Shown here: piece after piece, positions 27,775-35,042 of the stretch
How positions within the stretch are numbered: the first letter of the stretch is position 1
Layout: each line of letters starts with the position of its first letter
Assembly (NCBI GenBank): GCA_031422315.1
Contig: JANOQN010000064.1
Location: forward strand, 124,001 to 188,000
DNA length: 64,000 bases
Direction of reading: 5' to 3'
Source of the DNA: JANNYA01 sp031422315
GTDB taxonomy: Bacteria > Pseudomonadota > Gammaproteobacteria > Xanthomonadales > SZUA-5
Notes under the pieces: model-generated
Databases searched by the model: none
Told to the model about the DNA's origin: nothing
Seen by the model: the letters and a program-made list of their open reading frames with translations, nothing else
Translations under genes and position numbers: made by a program

Positions 27775-28020
27775 TTAAGTTAATGAATTTGCCCCATTCG
27801 GGTCGACTGGGGAGATGTAGAAATTTTTCAGTGTCCAGTCTGGGCTGTTGGTAATTTTGATATCGCCTGCCATTGTGGCGCGTGTGCATATCGTGCTGAA
27901 GCAAACGCTTACGGCAAGCGCAGCTAATATTCTGATTTCAGAAGGAAATTCCTCAACGTTGGGTTGATTGATGGATGCGGATTTTGTTTGTTGTATTTTG
28001 CTACACGGCTTCCTCGTCAT
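27775..28020 (-). pseudogene. Short secreted hypothetical protein, probably truncated
   Basis: An open frame whose C-terminal half reads as a hydrophobic signal-like segment (RILAALAVSVCFSTICTRA) followed by MAGDIKITNSPDWTLKNFYISPVD. The latter recalls small periplasmic proteins that continue well beyond this point, but the frame stops after 12 more residues. The upstream part overlaps the 3' end of the stress-protein gene, and no convincing start codon with a ribosome site is seen (GAGGAA occurs in mid-frame). I treat it as a remnant; it could also be a short real gene. Confidence 0.3.
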
Positions 28021-28501
28021 CTTCCCAATCAAAGGCGTCGGCTGCAGCTTGATCGCGATGCACTAAAACCGGCACCGCGCCGATGCGCACCAACACTTCT
28101 TGCGTCGTGCTGCCCAGCAGCAATTTTTTAACGCCGCGAAAGCCGTGCGAGCCCATAACAACCAGATCAGCGCCTTGTTTGTGCGCGGCTTCAGTGATGG
28201 CGCGCGCGGGAATTTTGTCAATAATGATTTCTGCGGTGCACGGTATTTTGGCTTTTTCCGCGAGTACTTGTACCGAACTAAGCGCGGCTTCGCCTTGCTC
28301 TTTTTCGTGCAGTTCGAACTGCTGTTGGTAGCTTTTTGGCATCAGCCCAATGCCACTGCTGCGAATAAAACGATGATACGGCGAAGCCACAAAGATCACG
28401 TAAATCGACGCTTGGCATAGCACTGCCAGCTCAATCGCAACTTTGGCACTGGCTAGTGCGATGGGTGAGCCATCGACAGGAATGAGGATTGTTTTAAACA
28501 T
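28001..28501 (-). CDS. Universal stress protein (UspA family)
   Basis: A 166-residue single Usp domain. The N-terminus MFKTILIPVDGSPIALASAKVAIELA and the ATP-binding signature VVMGSHGFRGVKKLLLGSTTQEVLVRIGAVPVLV (G-x2-G-x9-G-S/T type) are clear. An acidic tail (FDWEDDEEAV) is an extension. A GAGG ribosome site precedes ATG 28501. An FNR/DNR-type box lies 84 bp upstream (28586-28599), so induction under low oxygen or nitrosative conditions is likely, matching many Usp genes tied to anaerobiosis. Confidence 0.92.
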   Translation of the reverse strand: MFKTILIPVDGSPIALASAKVAIELAVLCQASIYVIFVASPYHRFIRSSGIGLMPKSYQQQFELHEKEQGEAALSSVQVLAEKAKIPCTAEIIIDKIPARAITEAAHKQGADLVVMGSHGFRGVKKLLLGSTTQEVLVRIGAVPVLVHRDQAAADAFDWEDDEEAV

Positions 28502-28585
28502 GGAGTGCCTCGTGCGGGTGGTGAAAATTCAAGGTGTTTGATCAGCTTGCCATGCAAAAGCTTGCACTGCCAATAGATTGGCGCA

Positions 28586-28599
28586 TTGACCTGGATCAA
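28586..28599 (-). promoter_or_regulatory. FNR/ANR/DNR-type box upstream of the usp gene
   Basis: TTGACCTGGATCAA matches TTGAT-N4-ATCAA at 9 of 10 fixed positions. Its centre is about 91 bp before the usp ATG on the minus strand, compatible with a class II site at -41.5 and a 50-nt leader. It also lies just beyond the porin stop codon. Confidence 0.65.
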
Positions 28600-28610
28600 T
28601 CGCTCGTACG

Positions 28611-29816
28611 CTAACGTACCCACTCTGCTTGCAGCCAAATTTTTTGCGTGTCGCGGGCAAAGCGATCAGCTTGATAATCCGCGATTTTGATCAACGCACT
28701 CCAGCCTTGCCCCAAATTCACTCCGAGTGCGGCGTTCAACTCAGTGCCAAACTTTACGCTGGATTCGCTTGCGCGATAGTCATGATAGGCCAGCGTCCAG
28801 TTGAGTTGATTTTGCAAACGCCCGCTGCCGAATTTGGCGTTTGCGCTCAAGTAGTAGTCTTGCAATCCCAGTGCGGGCGTGGTTACAAACTTATCAGCCC
28901 AGCCGTTGAAGGCATGTAAAGTTGCTAACGGTGTTTGCAGCGCGCTGGTGCCGTTGCCACCCAAACACTCATAGCCAAGCCGCAAGGTGATTCCGGCGTG
29001 TAGCAAACTCGGCTCGAGCAAAATGTAGCGATGGCTAAAGTTTGCTGGGTTGTTTTTGTAGCTGCGCTGTTGCGCCAATTCTGTGGTCAGCCCGAAGTTT
29101 GCTGGCAATACTTTAGTGCCGGCGTTCCAGCGCAGCCCAAGGGTTTGCGTAGAGGCGCTGGCTTGATTTTGATCGCGTAAAAAATAGCCGTAGCCCGTCA
29201 GTATGCCCAGCGTGCTGACGTAGGACGTATTTATCAGATGCGCAGCCAAATTTCGCTCGCGCGCTAGCTTATCGATTGCCGAATCGCCGTTCACTCGATG
29301 CACGCGATCAAGAAAGGCATAGCGCAGCGAGAGCGCGTCAGACAGATTTCGATCAATGCGCAAAGCGTCGAACGTTTGCTCATTGTGCCGCCAAGCCACG
29401 TTGCCAATGAAGCGCTGATTATCCAAAGCAATCGCATGGCGGCCCAGCACAAGGCTCGCACCCGCCATTTGCCAAGCCAACGCGGCTTGGTTGAGCTCCA
29501 ACGCGCGCGCGTCTGCCACCACCGGATAGGCGGCTCTGCGATTGGCAGTCGAATTGAATGCACTGTTCAATTCCGCCACGCCTTCGCCTTCAATTTTTAG
29601 ACTGACGCCAGCAAAGGCTTTTTGCCAACCCAGGCGTAAGCGCGCTGTGTTGGCGTGCGCAGCCAGCACCAAGGCATCGTCATCAACGAATTCAAAGCGA
29701 TAGCGAAACGCCGCGTTCCAAATGCCAGCGCTGGCGGCTTTGGGTTCAATCTCACTCGCTGATGCTGTGCAGACGATTGCCAAGCACAAAAACACAAAGG
29801 TTCGATTGCTTCTCAT
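28611..29816 (-). CDS. Alginate-export-type outer-membrane porin
   Basis: A 401-residue protein from ATG 29816 (an upstream TTG at 29831 adds five residues). Signal peptide MRSNRTFVFLCLAIVCTASAS, then a beta-rich barrel with AFRYRFEFVDDDAL, ARLRLGWQKAF, VLGRHAIALDNQRFIGNVAWRHNEQTFDALRIDR and a C-terminal strand ending LQAEWVR, resembling the alginate_exp (AlgE-like) porin family often seen as anion or small-solute channels. It is divergent from nirK, with two FNR/DNR boxes between them, so it may admit nitrite or another anaerobic substrate; this is inference from position only. Confidence 0.7.
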   Translation of the reverse strand: MRSNRTFVFLCLAIVCTASASEIEPKAASAGIWNAAFRYRFEFVDDDALVLAAHANTARLRLGWQKAFAGVSLKIEGEGVAELNSAFNSTANRRAAYPVVADARALELNQAALAWQMAGASLVLGRHAIALDNQRFIGNVAWRHNEQTFDALRIDRNLSDALSLRYAFLDRVHRVNGDSAIDKLARERNLAAHLINTSYVSTLGILTGYGYFLRDQNQASASTQTLGLRWNAGTKVLPANFGLTTELAQQRSYKNNPANFSHRYILLEPSLLHAGITLRLGYECLGGNGTSALQTPLATLHAFNGWADKFVTTPALGLQDYYLSANAKFGSGRLQNQLNWTLAYHDYRASESSVKFGTELNAALGVNLGQGWSALIKIADYQADRFARDTQKIWLQAEWVR

Positions 29817-29876
29817 GCCGTTGCCACCCAATTTTCGAAGAATGGCGCTAGCCTGCGCATTTAGCTTCAGGGCAAC

Positions 29877-29890
29877 TTGATGTGAGTCAA
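29877..29890. promoter_or_regulatory. FNR/DNR-type box, porin-proximal
   Basis: TTGATGTGAGTCAA matches TTGAT-N4-ATCAA at 9 of 10 fixed positions. Its centre is about 67 bp upstream of the porin ATG, which fits a -41.5 activator site with a 26-nt leader for the porin promoter. Confidence 0.65.
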
Positions 29891-29935
29891 AATAATGCGC
29901 AATCCGGCAAGGTTCGAGCGCTCATTTGGCTGCAC

Positions 29936-29949
29936 TTGATCGAGATCAA
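29936..29949. promoter_or_regulatory. nirK: Perfect FNR/DNR-type box, nirK-proximal
   Basis: TTGATCGAGATCAA is a perfect TTGAT-N4-ATCAA site. The symmetry extends outward to 12-bp perfect arms (GCTGCACTTGAT at 29929-29940 and ATCAAGTGCAGC at 29945-29956). The centre lies 73 bp before the nirK ATG, compatible with activation at -41.5 and a leader of about 30 nt. The regulator (FNR, ANR, DNR or NnrR) is not encoded here. Confidence 0.8.
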
Positions 29950-30015
29950 GTGCAGCGTTAATTCAAGCTTCAAGCTGTGCTTCGATTCTCAACCACGGAC
30001 CTTCGGAGCCCGCAT

Positions 30016-31557
30016 ATGCAAGCTAGCAAAGCCGCACTTATCACTCAAGTATTATCCGTCATATTCATAGCTGTCAGTCTAAGCGGCTGCGGCAATGAAG
30101 TGCTGCCTGATCCGGCCGTGCAGGCCGCACCTGCCATCGCGGCCATGGCTGCCGATACCGGTGGCTCTGCGAAAGGCGATTTTGGCCCGCCAGTGGGTGA
30201 ACCCATTAAGGCAATCTTGACCAGTCCGCCAGAAGTGCCGCCTGCAACCTTGCGCACTAAACCGGCGAAAGTAATCGTTGAGCTTGAAGTGCGTGAGCTT
30301 GAGAAAGAAATATCTGAAGGCGTCAAATATACGTTTTGGACGTTTGGCGGTACTGTGCCCGGTAGTTTTATCCGCGTACGCCAAGGTGATACGGTTGAGT
30401 TTCATCTTAAAAATCACCCTGATTCCAAAATGCCGCACAACATCGATTTGCACGCGGTAACTGGCCCGGGCGGCGGCGCGGCATCAAGCTTCACCGCGCC
30501 CGGGCACGCGTCGCAATTTACTTTCAAAGCTTTGAACGCGGGGCTGTATGTGTATCACTGCGCGACTGCACCGGTCGGCATGCACGTGGCGAACGGCATG
30601 TATGGCTTGATCTTGATCGAGCCGCCAGAAGGCTTGGCTAAAGTTGATCGCGAGTATTACGTCATGCAGGGCGATTATTACACCGTCGGCAAATATCGCG
30701 AAAAAGGCTTGCAGTCTTTTGATATGCAAAAAGCGATTGATGAGAACCCAACCTACGTGCTGTTTAACGGCTCAGAAGGCGCATTGCTGGGTGATAACGC
30801 ACTTAAGCTCAAGGTCGGCGAAACGGTGCGGATGTTTGTCGGCAATGGCGGGCCGAATTTGGTGTCTAGCTTTCATGTGATCGGCGAGATCTTCGACAAG
30901 GTGTACACCGAAGGCGGCTCGCGCTATCAGGAAAATGTGCAGACGACTTTGGTGCCCGCTGGCGGCTCGGCCATCGTTGAGTATCGCGCTGAAGTTCCAG
31001 GTACTGGCGTGATTGTTGATCATTCGATCTTCCGTGCGTTCAACAAAGGCGCGCTGGGCATGGTTAAGACGGAGGGGCCAGATAACCTAGCGGTTTACTC
31101 GGGTAAAGAGGTTGACTCGGTTTACTTGGGCGATAAGGCGGTTAGCGCCTTACCCGTCACAGCAGCGGCGGCAGCGGCGGCGAGCGGCACGCTTACGCTA
31201 GCGCAGCAAATCAGCGCCGGTGAAGCGCTCTATAACGGCACTTGCTCAGTGTGTCATCAAAGCAACGGCGCTGGGCTGGCGAATGTGTTTCCGCCGCTGG
31301 CTGCGTCTGACTATCTCAACGCGGATAAAAACCGCGCGATTGAAGTCGTGCTCAACGGGCTCAGTGGCAAGGTGATGGTCAATGCTATTGGCTATGATTC
31401 CATGATGCCACCGATGAGCCAGCTCAACGATGATGAGGTTGCGAACATTCTGAGCTTCGCCTTGAACAGCTGGGGCAATAAAGGTGGTCAGGTCAGCGCG
31501 GCTGAAGTGGCTAAAGTGCGCGCCCAAACCAAACGCCCAGAAGGCGCAGCGCACTAG
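30016..31557 (+). CDS. nirK: Copper nitrite reductase with C-terminal cytochrome c domain
   Basis: A 513-residue lipoprotein from ATG 30016 (GGAG upstream; lipobox LSGC, Cys25) that reduces nitrite to NO in the periplasm. Two cupredoxin domains carry type 1 copper ligands His141, Cys182, His190, Met195 and type 2 ligands His146, His181, His336, with the catalytic Asp144 between; spacing equals that of characterised NirKs. A fused class I cytochrome c domain (about residues 395-490) has haem motif C410-S-V-C-H414 and a Met-rich MMPPMSQL axial region. This three-domain layout is known from Ralstonia-type NirK and allows direct electron delivery. First gene of nirK-nirV-sco. Confidence 0.96.
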   Translation: MQASKAALITQVLSVIFIAVSLSGCGNEVLPDPAVQAAPAIAAMAADTGGSAKGDFGPPVGEPIKAILTSPPEVPPATLRTKPAKVIVELEVRELEKEISEGVKYTFWTFGGTVPGSFIRVRQGDTVEFHLKNHPDSKMPHNIDLHAVTGPGGGAASSFTAPGHASQFTFKALNAGLYVYHCATAPVGMHVANGMYGLILIEPPEGLAKVDREYYVMQGDYYTVGKYREKGLQSFDMQKAIDENPTYVLFNGSEGALLGDNALKLKVGETVRMFVGNGGPNLVSSFHVIGEIFDKVYTEGGSRYQENVQTTLVPAGGSAIVEYRAEVPGTGVIVDHSIFRAFNKGALGMVKTEGPDNLAVYSGKEVDSVYLGDKAVSALPVTAAAAAAASGTLTLAQQISAGEALYNGTCSVCHQSNGAGLANVFPPLAASDYLNADKNRAIEVVLNGLSGKVMVNAIGYDSMMPPMSQLNDDEVANILSFALNSWGNKGGQVSAAEVAKVRAQTKRPEGAAH

Positions 31558-31559
31558 TC

Positions 31560-32360
31560 ATGAGAATGCTTGCGCAAATACTCGCATTAGTTTTGCTGCC
31601 GACTTTGGCGATCGCTGATGCGAAGTGGGTGGAGCTGCCAAGCGGCGCGTTCGCCTCGCTATTAAAGTACCCAGACAGTCAAGACCGCTTGCAAAAAGTG
31701 TCAGCGTTCGCGCTGATGAACGTGCCGGTCAGCAACGCGCAATTTTTGGAATTTGTTCAAGCTAATCCAAGCTGGCAGCGCAGCAATGCCGCCTGGGTAT
31801 TTGCTGAGCCAGCGGCGTATTTGAGCCACTGGCGCTCAGATCTAACATTGGGTGCTAGCGTGCTGCCACAGCAGCCCGTGACGTTCGTCAGCTGGTTTGC
31901 CGCCAATGCCTACTGCCAAGCGCAAGGCGCGCGCTTACCCACTTGGAACGAGTGGGAATATGTGTCCGCCGCCGATCAAAGCCACGCCGATGCGCGCACT
32001 AACCCAGCTTGGCAGGCGGAAATTTTGAGCTGGTATGCCAAGCCGGCTAATACCGCGCTGGCCGACGTGGGCGCCAAGCCCGCAAATTATTACGGTGTAA
32101 TGGACCTGCACGGGCTGGTGTGGGAATGGGTATCGGATTATTCGGCGATGCTGGTGTCAAGCGATAACCGCGAACAACAAGACGCCGACCAACAAAAGTT
32201 TTGCGGCGCCGGTGCGCTATCGATTGAGGATAAGCAAAGCTATGCCGTCATGATGCGGGTCGCGATGTTGTCCGCATTAGAAGGCGCTGATAGCACTTCA
32301 AGCCTTGGATTTCGCTGCGCCAGGGATATTCCTGCTGACACAACCTTGGGAAACCCATGA
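31560..32360 (+). CDS. nirV: NirV-like formylglycine-generating-enzyme-family protein
   Basis: A 266-residue protein with signal peptide (MRMLAQILALVLLPTLAIADA) and an FGE-sulfatase (SUMF1-like) fold: FALMNVPVSNAQFLEFV, PVTFVSWFAANAYCQAQGARLPTWNEWEY, DLHGLVWEWVSDY and LGFRCARD. NirV genes accompany nirK in several denitrifiers; their role in NirK maturation or function is unresolved. It starts two bases after the nirK stop and overlaps the next gene by ATGA, so it is part of the same operon under the DNR-type box. Confidence 0.85.
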   Translation: MRMLAQILALVLLPTLAIADAKWVELPSGAFASLLKYPDSQDRLQKVSAFALMNVPVSNAQFLEFVQANPSWQRSNAAWVFAEPAAYLSHWRSDLTLGASVLPQQPVTFVSWFAANAYCQAQGARLPTWNEWEYVSAADQSHADARTNPAWQAEILSWYAKPANTALADVGAKPANYYGVMDLHGLVWEWVSDYSAMLVSSDNREQQDADQQKFCGAGALSIEDKQSYAVMMRVAMLSALEGADSTSSLGFRCARDIPADTTLGNP

Positions 32361-32965
32361 CAACGAAAACGATTTTGATCTGGGCTTGTGCGGTGCTTTT
32401 TTCAATCACAAGTTCAAGTTTCGCCAAAAATACAGCAAGCGAAACCTTGCCGCCAAAAGATTCCATCTATCAGCTACAAAGCGAATTTATTGACCAAGAT
32501 GGCCGCGCATTTAAGCTCAGCCAGCTGCAAGGCAAGCTGCAGCTGGTGGCGATGTTCTATACCTCATGCAAGTACATTTGCCCGCTGATTATCGACAGTG
32601 CACGTGGTATTGATAAGGCGCTCAGCAAAGCAGAAAGCGCGCATTTGCGGGTGCTGTTGATTAGCATGGATTCGGCGAGAGATGCGCCTTCGGTATTGAA
32701 AGCGGTGGCGCTCAAACGAAAGCTAGATCTGGCTCGCTGGCGCTTGGCACGCACCGATGCGCAAAGCGTATCCATGATCGCCGCGCTGCTGGGCGTGCGA
32801 TTGCGGGCGCTCGAAGATGGCGAGTTCAATCACACCAGCGCGCTCGTTTTACTGGATGATGAGGGCCGAGTCTTGGCGCGCACCGAAAAGATGGGCGGCG
32901 TGCCGGATACGGAATTTCTCGCAGCGGTTAAGGCTGCGCTGGCCGCGCAGGTCAAGTCGAACTAG
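32357..32965 (+). CDS. SCO1/SenC-family copper chaperone
   Basis: A 202-residue thioredoxin-fold protein with an N-terminal signal/anchor (TKTILIWACAVLFSITSSSFA). Copper ligands are Cys71 and Cys75 in TSCKYICP and His159 in EFNHTSA, the canonical CxxxC...H set. In this operon it most likely supplies copper to NirK rather than to a cytochrome oxidase CuA site. ATGA overlap with nirV indicates translational coupling. It ends the operon and is convergent with the diguanylate cyclase gene. Confidence 0.88.
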   Translation: MTTKTILIWACAVLFSITSSSFAKNTASETLPPKDSIYQLQSEFIDQDGRAFKLSQLQGKLQLVAMFYTSCKYICPLIIDSARGIDKALSKAESAHLRVLLISMDSARDAPSVLKAVALKRKLDLARWRLARTDAQSVSMIAALLGVRLRALEDGEFNHTSALVLLDDEGRVLARTEKMGGVPDTEFLAAVKAALAAQVKSN

Positions 32966-33017
32966 CTTGCCTTACTTGCTCTATCAGCTATCAAAAACGT
33001 TCGCCGCTGATTGGAAT

Positions 33018-34835
33018 TTAAACGGTGCGCGCAACATCTCCCCAGCGTACCACCGCATTGCGGCCACGCTGTTTGGCAGAGTACAGCGCAAAATCGGCAT
33101 CGCTTAGTATCTGCACTGCGGGGGTTTGCTCATCCGCACTAACAAAACGCTCGCCAATACTCATGCTAACTTGCAGCGCGCCATCTAGCGTCCAGACCGT
33201 TTGCTTAGCGACGTTTAGCCGCGCTTGACTCAATAAAAGCGCGCTTTCTTCAGACGTGCGGCCGGGCAGCAGCAGTAAAAATTCCTCACCACCAAAGCGT
33301 GCAATAACTGCATCGCTCGGCAGCGTGTTCATGATCGTTTGCGCCACTGATCGAAGCACCTCATCACCCACTGGGTGGCCATATCGATCATTGATGTTTT
33401 TGAAGTGATCCAAATCGATCATGCTAACCGACAGCTGCCGACCGCCCCGATCCAGAAGCATGGCATCGAGTGTGCTCAAGCCATAGCGTCGGTTAAATAC
33501 GCCGGTCAACGGATCGGTAATTGAGGCGTGATAAAGCTCAGCGGACTTGGCTTTCAGGGTTTCATGCGCCTGAGTTAAATCACGATTGAGCGATTGCATT
33601 AAACGGTGCCGCCGCAAAAGTATGTAAAACAGCGCGCTTAGAATAATTACGCCACCAACGATCACCACAAACAAGCGCTGCTGATACCGCAAGCGAATGC
33701 TGGCAGCATTGTTGAGCGATTTAAGCGCGGCGTTTGACGCACGCTCCTCGCTCAAGATCAGCGCGTCCAGCCGCTGCTCGAACCGCAACGTGGCTTTTCC
33801 GCCCAGCACTTCATTGCGCATGCGATAGTGCTCGCGCCCGGCGCGCGCGGCGGCCAAATCATCACCCAGCGCGTTGTGAATGCGCTCTAGCATCGCGTGT
33901 ACTTTAATCAAGCGTGGCCGATTGCGCTGTAGCTCATAGCCGCTTTGCGCCTGCATTACTTTTGCAAGCGCCGCTTTAGCATTGCCTTGGATAAGTGCGA
34001 GCTCGCCCTGGCGAAACTGTATGTGTGCGATCAGCGCAGACGACCCAGCCTGGCTAGCCAGCGCCAACGCGTTTTCATAGTCAGATTGCGCACCTACTAA
34101 ATTGCTCAAGTTGAACTGATTTCGACCCGATTGCAGCATCGCCGAGCTGAGCTGTGCAAGCGTGCCTTCAGCCTTAATAATCGGCAATGCGGATTCAATT
34201 AACAGGCGCGTCGTTTCAGAATCTTGCACGCCGAAGTCATTTAAAAAACCGGCGTATTGGATTTGTGCACTGGCTATATCCAACAGCGTGCCGGCTTGCT
34301 TTGCTGATTCAACCGCGTCAATATTATTGTTGCGCGATTGCTCTGGAAGTTCGAGCTGTTCAAATAAAACTGCGATTTCACTTTGCACTTTCCATATTTT
34401 TCCAAGCTCCGGTCGCTTGCGAATTAAGTTCAACACACGCAGCTGGTAACTCAGCGCTTCGTAAAAATTTGCACGCCTGCGCTCTAAAGTCGCTAGCCGC
34501 CAGAGCACTTCAACTTCAACCGCTTGATCTTTTTCAGATTCTGCCCTTTCCAAAGCGGCCAGCCAGCGTGACCCGGCAAGCTCAATTTCACCGCTGCGAT
34601 AGGCATCTTTGCCCAGCTGCACGAGATTTTGCAGAGATTGTGTGCGTTGAAAATCAGCTTGGCTTTCTGCCAAAGTTTCGCTCAATGCCCGCGTAGAAGT
34701 TGGCTGGGCCTGTATTTCCTGCTGGCTTGCTACTGGAATTGTGTCGCCGCTATCAGAAGGCAGCGACGCACCAGCAGCTGGCGAGTTTGCCAACAGCCCA
34801 GCTAACAAAAGTGCAATACGCCCCAGCTCGCTCAT
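33018..34835 (-). CDS. Diguanylate cyclase with periplasmic TPR-like sensor region
   Basis: A 605-residue protein. Signal peptide (to about residue 24), a long helical periplasmic region with TPR-like repeats (about 60-370), one TM (LFVVIVGGVIILSALFYILL), a short coiled coil and a GGDEF domain with active-site GGEEF near residue 516. The preceding substrate motifs DLDHFKNINDRYGHPVGDEVL are intact, so cyclic di-GMP synthesis is expected. No RxxD inhibitory site is obvious. The input signal is unknown. It is divergent from the subtilase gene and its ATG lies at the edge of a palindrome (34835-34853). Confidence 0.92.
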   Translation of the reverse strand: MSELGRIALLLAGLLANSPAAGASLPSDSGDTIPVASQQEIQAQPTSTRALSETLAESQADFQRTQSLQNLVQLGKDAYRSGEIELAGSRWLAALERAESEKDQAVEVEVLWRLATLERRRANFYEALSYQLRVLNLIRKRPELGKIWKVQSEIAVLFEQLELPEQSRNNNIDAVESAKQAGTLLDIASAQIQYAGFLNDFGVQDSETTRLLIESALPIIKAEGTLAQLSSAMLQSGRNQFNLSNLVGAQSDYENALALASQAGSSALIAHIQFRQGELALIQGNAKAALAKVMQAQSGYELQRNRPRLIKVHAMLERIHNALGDDLAAARAGREHYRMRNEVLGGKATLRFEQRLDALILSEERASNAALKSLNNAASIRLRYQQRLFVVIVGGVIILSALFYILLRRHRLMQSLNRDLTQAHETLKAKSAELYHASITDPLTGVFNRRYGLSTLDAMLLDRGGRQLSVSMIDLDHFKNINDRYGHPVGDEVLRSVAQTIMNTLPSDAVIARFGGEEFLLLLPGRTSEESALLLSQARLNVAKQTVWTLDGALQVSMSIGERFVSADEQTPAVQILSDADFALYSAKQRGRNAVVRWGDVARTV

Positions 34836-34853
34836 TTTGATCTTGGATCAAAA
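34835..34853. promoter_or_regulatory. Palindrome at the diguanylate cyclase start codon
   Basis: TTTTGATC-TTG-GATCAAAA, perfect 8-bp arms, touching the ATG of the minus-strand cyclase gene and lying in the divergent promoter region of the subtilase gene. It resembles an FNR box but the spacer between TTGAT and ATCAA is five rather than four bases. It could bind a different dimeric regulator, or form a hairpin in the leader. Confidence 0.4.
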
Positions 34854-35042
34854 AATGTTGTCCTAAGCTGACACGCAGCAGCACGCCATGCAAGCAAATG
34901 AATGTTGCGTAAAAGCAAGGACCGTTCGTGGCGCCAAGTCTGTCCTAACTTGAGTTTGAATGGCATCCGATTCCACATCTTCAGCACCCTTCAACGCATC
35001 TCGCGCGGTAGCATAGCCGTAGACACCACTTTGGGAATCATT

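Noticed and set aside
34839..34853. Possible FNR box before the diguanylate cyclase
   Set aside because: The spacer between TTGAT and ATCAA is five bases, not four; kept only as an unassigned palindrome.
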